Part shown: positions 60,616-64,000 of the stretch, piece after piece
Layout: every line of letters starts with the position of its first letter
Position numbering within the stretch: position 1 is the first letter of the stretch
Source of the DNA: Archilochus colubris
Lineage: Eukaryota; Chordata; Aves; Apodiformes; Trochilidae
Direction of reading: 5' to 3'
Length of the DNA: 64,000 bases
Assembly (NCBI GenBank): GCA_023079485.1
Contig: CM041115.1
Span: 40,992,305-41,056,304, forward strand
The notes under the pieces: model-generated
Database searches by the model: none
Seen by the model: only the letters and a program-made list of their open reading frames with translations
What the model was told of the DNA's origin: nothing
Made by a program: the position numbers and the translations under genes

Positions 60616-60821
60616 GTAATGTATGGAAACTGGTGGAAAGACCATACATCAATGGGCTTTTGGAGACATGAATTTTGTGAGATTACCATGCAATTTGAGT
60701 TGCCTGTGGTGCAATGTAGTATTTTCATTAGCCTTATGATAGATCAAGGAAGGCATATATTTAAACAGATTTTCCACAAACCCATACTCAAATATATTTT
60801 CAGCTTTTTCCAGAAACAAAC

Positions 60822-61847
60822 TGTCCATCTTGGGTTAGTGCAGTGTTGTTTTGGAAGTGGGGGACCACAGGGGTGGCTTCTATGAGAAGCTGCTGGAAGC
60901 TCCCCAATTCTAATTCTGGCCATGCCTCTTCCCTAGGCTAAGCAAATATGTTAAGTTGGATGTGCTTCGGCAAGTAAAAAATACAAGAAAAGGGAAATGA
61001 AAATGCAAATATATATAAAAAAGAGAGATTCAGAGCAGAGGAAAGGAGGAGGTGAGAGAGCAATGCCAGAGAAAAGACACCAATGTCAGTGAAGAGCACT
61101 GGTAAGTGCAGCCTGTGGTAAGATGGCAGCTGTACCCCTGCAGCCCATGGAGCAGCACGGGGCAGCAGTCCCTGAAGAAGCACGGAGAGGTAGATGCGGA
61201 TTTGTGGCCCCTGAAGTTTCACAGGTGGGCAGATGTGAAGCAGCAGCCTGTGCAGGACTGCAGGGTGGGGCAGATGTGGATCTGCAGCCATGGAGGACCC
61301 CGTGCCAGAGGAGGTGACTGCTCCTGAAGCAGCCATGACCCTGTGTACAGCCCAGGCTGGAGGGACTCACCTGTGGGAGGGACTCATGTCGGAGGGGGTT
61401 CCTGAAGGACTCTCTCGTGAAAGGGACTCCGTGTTAGAGCAGGGGAAGAATGTGAGGAGTCCTCCCCCTGAGGAGAAAGGAGCGGCAGAAACACAGTGTG
61501 GGGAACTGACCCTAAACGCCCCCTCCCCTGTGCCCTGAGGGGGAGGCAGCAGGGAAGGGATCCGGGACCGGGAAGAAAAGAGAGGTGTGGGGGGGAAGGG
61601 AGGGAGGACGTATTAAGACCTGGTCATGTTTTCTCTTTTTCCTTGTAGATTAAATAAGGTTTTTAGTTCTTCCCGAGTTGAGTCCATCTGATTTTTGCCT
61701 TTTACTGTAACTGGGGAATGCAAACCTCCCTTTCCTTGCCTCAGTTAACAAACATTTAGGTGGATTTTCTTCTCCCTGTCCCATAGTGGAGGCTGTGAGG
61801 GAGTGAGCAGAGGCCTGGCTGGTATTAGCTGGGCCTAAACTGTAACA
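60822..61847 (+). mobile_element. LTR of an avian endogenous retrovirus (GC-rich type)
   Basis: About 1 kb of GC-rich DNA in AT-rich surroundings. Landmarks typical of a bird LTR group: 'tgagaagctgctggaagctc' near 60883, a TATA-like 'aaatatatataaaaaa' near 61006, and repeated 'gcagcccatggagcagcac' / 'ctgcagccatggaggacccc' units. Then 'gtgaggagtcctccccctga' near 61453, 'agattaaataaggtttttag' near 61647 (poly-A signal), and the end 'gctgggcctaaactgtaaca' at 61847. The frames inside (61290-61538 and others) are a by-product of the GC-rich repeats, not genes. The left end could be 60822 or 60844, and no target duplication was found. No viral genes adjoin, so it is probably a solo LTR. Confidence 0.8.
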
Positions 61848-62949
61848 CTGTCAGAGTAACCATACAGGTTAAAGAAATAATGTAAAACAATAATGTAAAA
61901 CAATAATTAAATTCAATAAGGATAAATACAGCATTTTTAGAATTTAATTAGTTAATCAGGTCCACAAATACAGATTAAGGAACAACTGGCTAAGCAGCAA
62001 TTTTACAAGACAGTCTGAGGTAACTGAAACACAAACATACAACAGTATCATAATATTGTGAAAAAAAAAAAAAAACAGAAACAGTTGTAAGATGTATTAA
62101 GAAAGCATGGATTCTAAGGTAGAAGTGCCAAATCCAGTATTCCCATTCTATTTACAGAAATCAGTAGCTCCTAAGGCAACAGTAAAATTGTTTATAAGAA
62201 ACAGTAAAAAGGAGTGACTATTGTTCAGTAGTCTGATCACTCCCTTGGGATCACAGGAGAAAAGGCTCTGACTTGGTAAGTACTTAATATATATTATAAA
62301 AGTGGGGTAGCTTGATCTATAAAAGTTAAAGCCTCAGCCAAAGAATCATTCAGGAATGATGCTTCAAGTAAAATGTGAGTGAAGAATCTAGAGGACAGTA
62401 AAATATGAAAATTCAAGGCCGTGAGAAACATGATTTGCTGTTTCAAAATCTATTTAGAATTAAAAAGAAAACACCTGAGAGGGTAAATACAGATTAATAC
62501 ATGGAAGAGGAATTTTTTTTCCCCATTACTATAGTGAGCATAATAGGCTTACCAGGCATCAAAAGAGATACATATTTTTAACTGGAAAAATCTTCTAAAT
62601 GGTAAGGGTACTAGAGGACTGGGATAAACTGGAAAAGAATGTTGTGGAGATTTCATTTTTTTAAAGCTGAGTTAGGCAAATTTTTACTGGAAATGACAGT
62701 TATTGCAGGTTGTATTTTTTTATTTATTAAAATTTTCATATGTCCTGTTGAAAATTTTGCCATTTTTCTACTTTGTGTGCTTAACAATTTATGTTCATAT
62801 GCATTAATCTTCTTTTCTTTAAGATGAACAGAACTATTATCTTCAACCACTCACATCATACATTGTGTCCTCTAATCCTTTCATCATCTTTCACCATCAT
62901 TCACCATCACTCCTTTGGGCACATTCTAATGTATTTTTTTATCCTTCTC
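61848..62949. other. AT-rich stretch, no gene seen
   Basis: Contains a run of 15 A at 62061-62075 and ATTC-type short tracts near 62880-62910. No repeat family or exon recognised. Confidence 0.5.
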
Positions 62950-63645
62950 AAATTGGACTGTGAGCACAAGACTGCACACTCAAGCACTTCCCCAGTGCTG
63001 AGAACAGTGAGACAACCTCTTCTTTCCACCAATTAGCTATGCTGTGCTTAACACAATCCAGGACACAGCTGGATGTATTGTCTGCCAGGGCACGTTGCCC
63101 ATATTGAACCATCAACCAGCAATACATATGTCCAGGAATACACAATCCCAGGTACAGAATCTGACATTTGTCTTTGTTAATTTCTTATGATTCGTGACTG
63201 TCTAGTGCAGTCTATCAAGGGCTCTCTAACCTATCATGGTCTCTGTAAGGCCTCTCTACTTAGCCCTCGAGAGAATCAAAAGCTTCTCATATTTAGTATC
63301 ATTGGTGAACTTAGTGTGAACTCAGCTCATGTCATTGACAAAACAGTGAAGAGAACTAGGCCTAAAATTGAGCCCTTGGTGAACGCTACTGGTGGTTGAC
63401 CACCAACCAGATGTTACCTTATTTACTATGACCTTTTTAGTCTCTTCAGCCAACAGTTCACCAATTTTATTGCATACATACCTAGCTGTACGCTAGAAAA
63501 TTTACCTAGAAGGATGTTATGAGAGACAGTATGAAAAATTGTCCTAAAATAGAAGAAAAAGACACATGCACTGCCTTCGCTTTGTCCACTAAGTGAGTAA
63601 TCTCATGAAATGATACAGAATTAGCAAGTTCTATTGAGTCACACA
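62950..63645 (-). mobile_element. CR1 LINE, internal RT fragment
   Basis: A minus-strand CR1 RT segment of a divergent subfamily. Read in + order: 'aacagtgaagagaactaggc' near 63343 and 'ctaaaattgagcccttggtg' near 63362 (the region before FADD: VLGPILF), 'gttatgagagacagtatgaa' near 63515 (DTVSHNIL region) and 'gcactgccttcgctttgtcc' near 63571. Its 3' UTR is not found at the left, where the match fades near 62950, so the 3' part has decayed or was lost. No long open frame remains. Confidence 0.78.
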
Positions 63646-63651
63646 GAATGA

Positions 63652-64000
63652 ATCACAGAATGGTAGGGGTTGGAAGTGACCTCTGAAGGTCACCTAGTCC
63701 AGATTTAGAGCAGAATGTCCCAGAGCAGATCACACAGGAACACCTCCTTGCAGGTTTCCAATGTATCCAGGGATGGAGACGCAACCAACTCTCTGGGCAA
63801 TTTGTTCCAGAGCTCTGTTACCCTCAGAGTAAAGAAGTATTTTCTCATATTCAGGTTACATCTTCTGTGTGCCAGTCTGTGACCATTACCCCTCGCTCTG
63901 TCACAGAACAGAACTCTATTCTCTGGGACAGAGAAGTGCGTGGTCCCTTGCTCCAGACACCTGCCCTTTAGATATTGCTAAAAATTTATGAGATCCTCCC
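63652..64000 (-). mobile_element. CR1 LINE 3' part (runs off right edge)
   Basis: The 3' end of another minus-strand CR1: 'tcacagaatggtaggggttg' at 63652, 'gacctctgaaggtcacctag', 'gtatccagggatggagacgc' near 63763, 'caactctctgggcaatttgt' and then 'agtaaagaagtattttctca' (the RKNFF-type region) near 63827. It continues beyond the window. It follows directly on the preceding fragment in the same orientation but carries its own 3' end, so it is a separate insertion. Confidence 0.93.

Noticed and set aside
60938..61538. Overlapping open frames on both strands (60938-61336, 61086-61370, 61290-61538)
   Set aside because: They lie in the GC-rich repeated part of an LTR, where stops are rare. They overlap each other on both strands and show no domain.
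1..64000. A novel defence, biosynthetic or mobile system
   Set aside because: The window is vertebrate noncoding DNA with decayed retroelements; nothing forms a coordinated set of intact genes.

Overview
The window looks like a piece of a bird nuclear chromosome: AT-rich, with no intact host gene, many CR1 non-LTR retrotransposon copies and a few solo LTRs of endogenous retroviruses. The bird assignment rests on the CR1 3' ends, which finish in short tandem copies of the octamer ATTCTATG (clearest at 11478-11503 and 47448-47475), and on LTR types that are common in birds. There are no operons, CRISPR arrays, rRNA genes or recognisable tRNA genes. By my coordinates CR1 covers about 16 kb (about 25%) and LTRs about 3 kb (about 4.5%). 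That CR1 share is high for a bird and would fit a CR1-rich lineage such as woodpeckers and relatives, but this is inference from one window.

Layout. A CR1 tail runs off the left edge (1-606). A decayed + strand CR1 lies at 4346-6092 and a long + strand CR1 with endonuclease and reverse transcriptase (RT) remnants at 8675-11345. A young minus-strand copy follows at 11478-12655 with a 281-codon open RT segment. At 16295-19860 a + strand endonuclease fragment abuts a nearly full-length minus-strand CR1 that still shows the ORF1 esterase region but has lost about 0.65 kb of RT. A further minus CR1 is at 23603-25122. From 25 to 38 kb the sequence is mostly AT-rich single-copy DNA with one LTR (27173-27755), an AAT microsatellite (31169-31241) and two short CR1 tails. 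A + CR1 is at 38435-39463 and a solo LTR with perfect 5-bp target duplications at 42931-43642. A young + CR1 is at 46922-47475. A second copy of the 8675-11345 CR1 type lies at 55745-57505 and is split by about 310 bp of other sequence. A fourth LTR is at 60822-61847, and two minus-strand CR1s fill the right end.

Function. Every retroelement reading frame is truncated or disabled. No host gene can be assigned. Two short segments (32893-32962 and 60435-60615) look like exons that start a secreted or membrane protein, with a signal-peptide-like start and a splice donor, and the second also has a good acceptor. They are weak candidates needing transcript evidence. I found no new biological system. 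The most notable points are two CR1 copies sharing the same RT-disabling changes, the foreign insert inside one of them, the in-frame CR1 deletion, and the two candidate exons.
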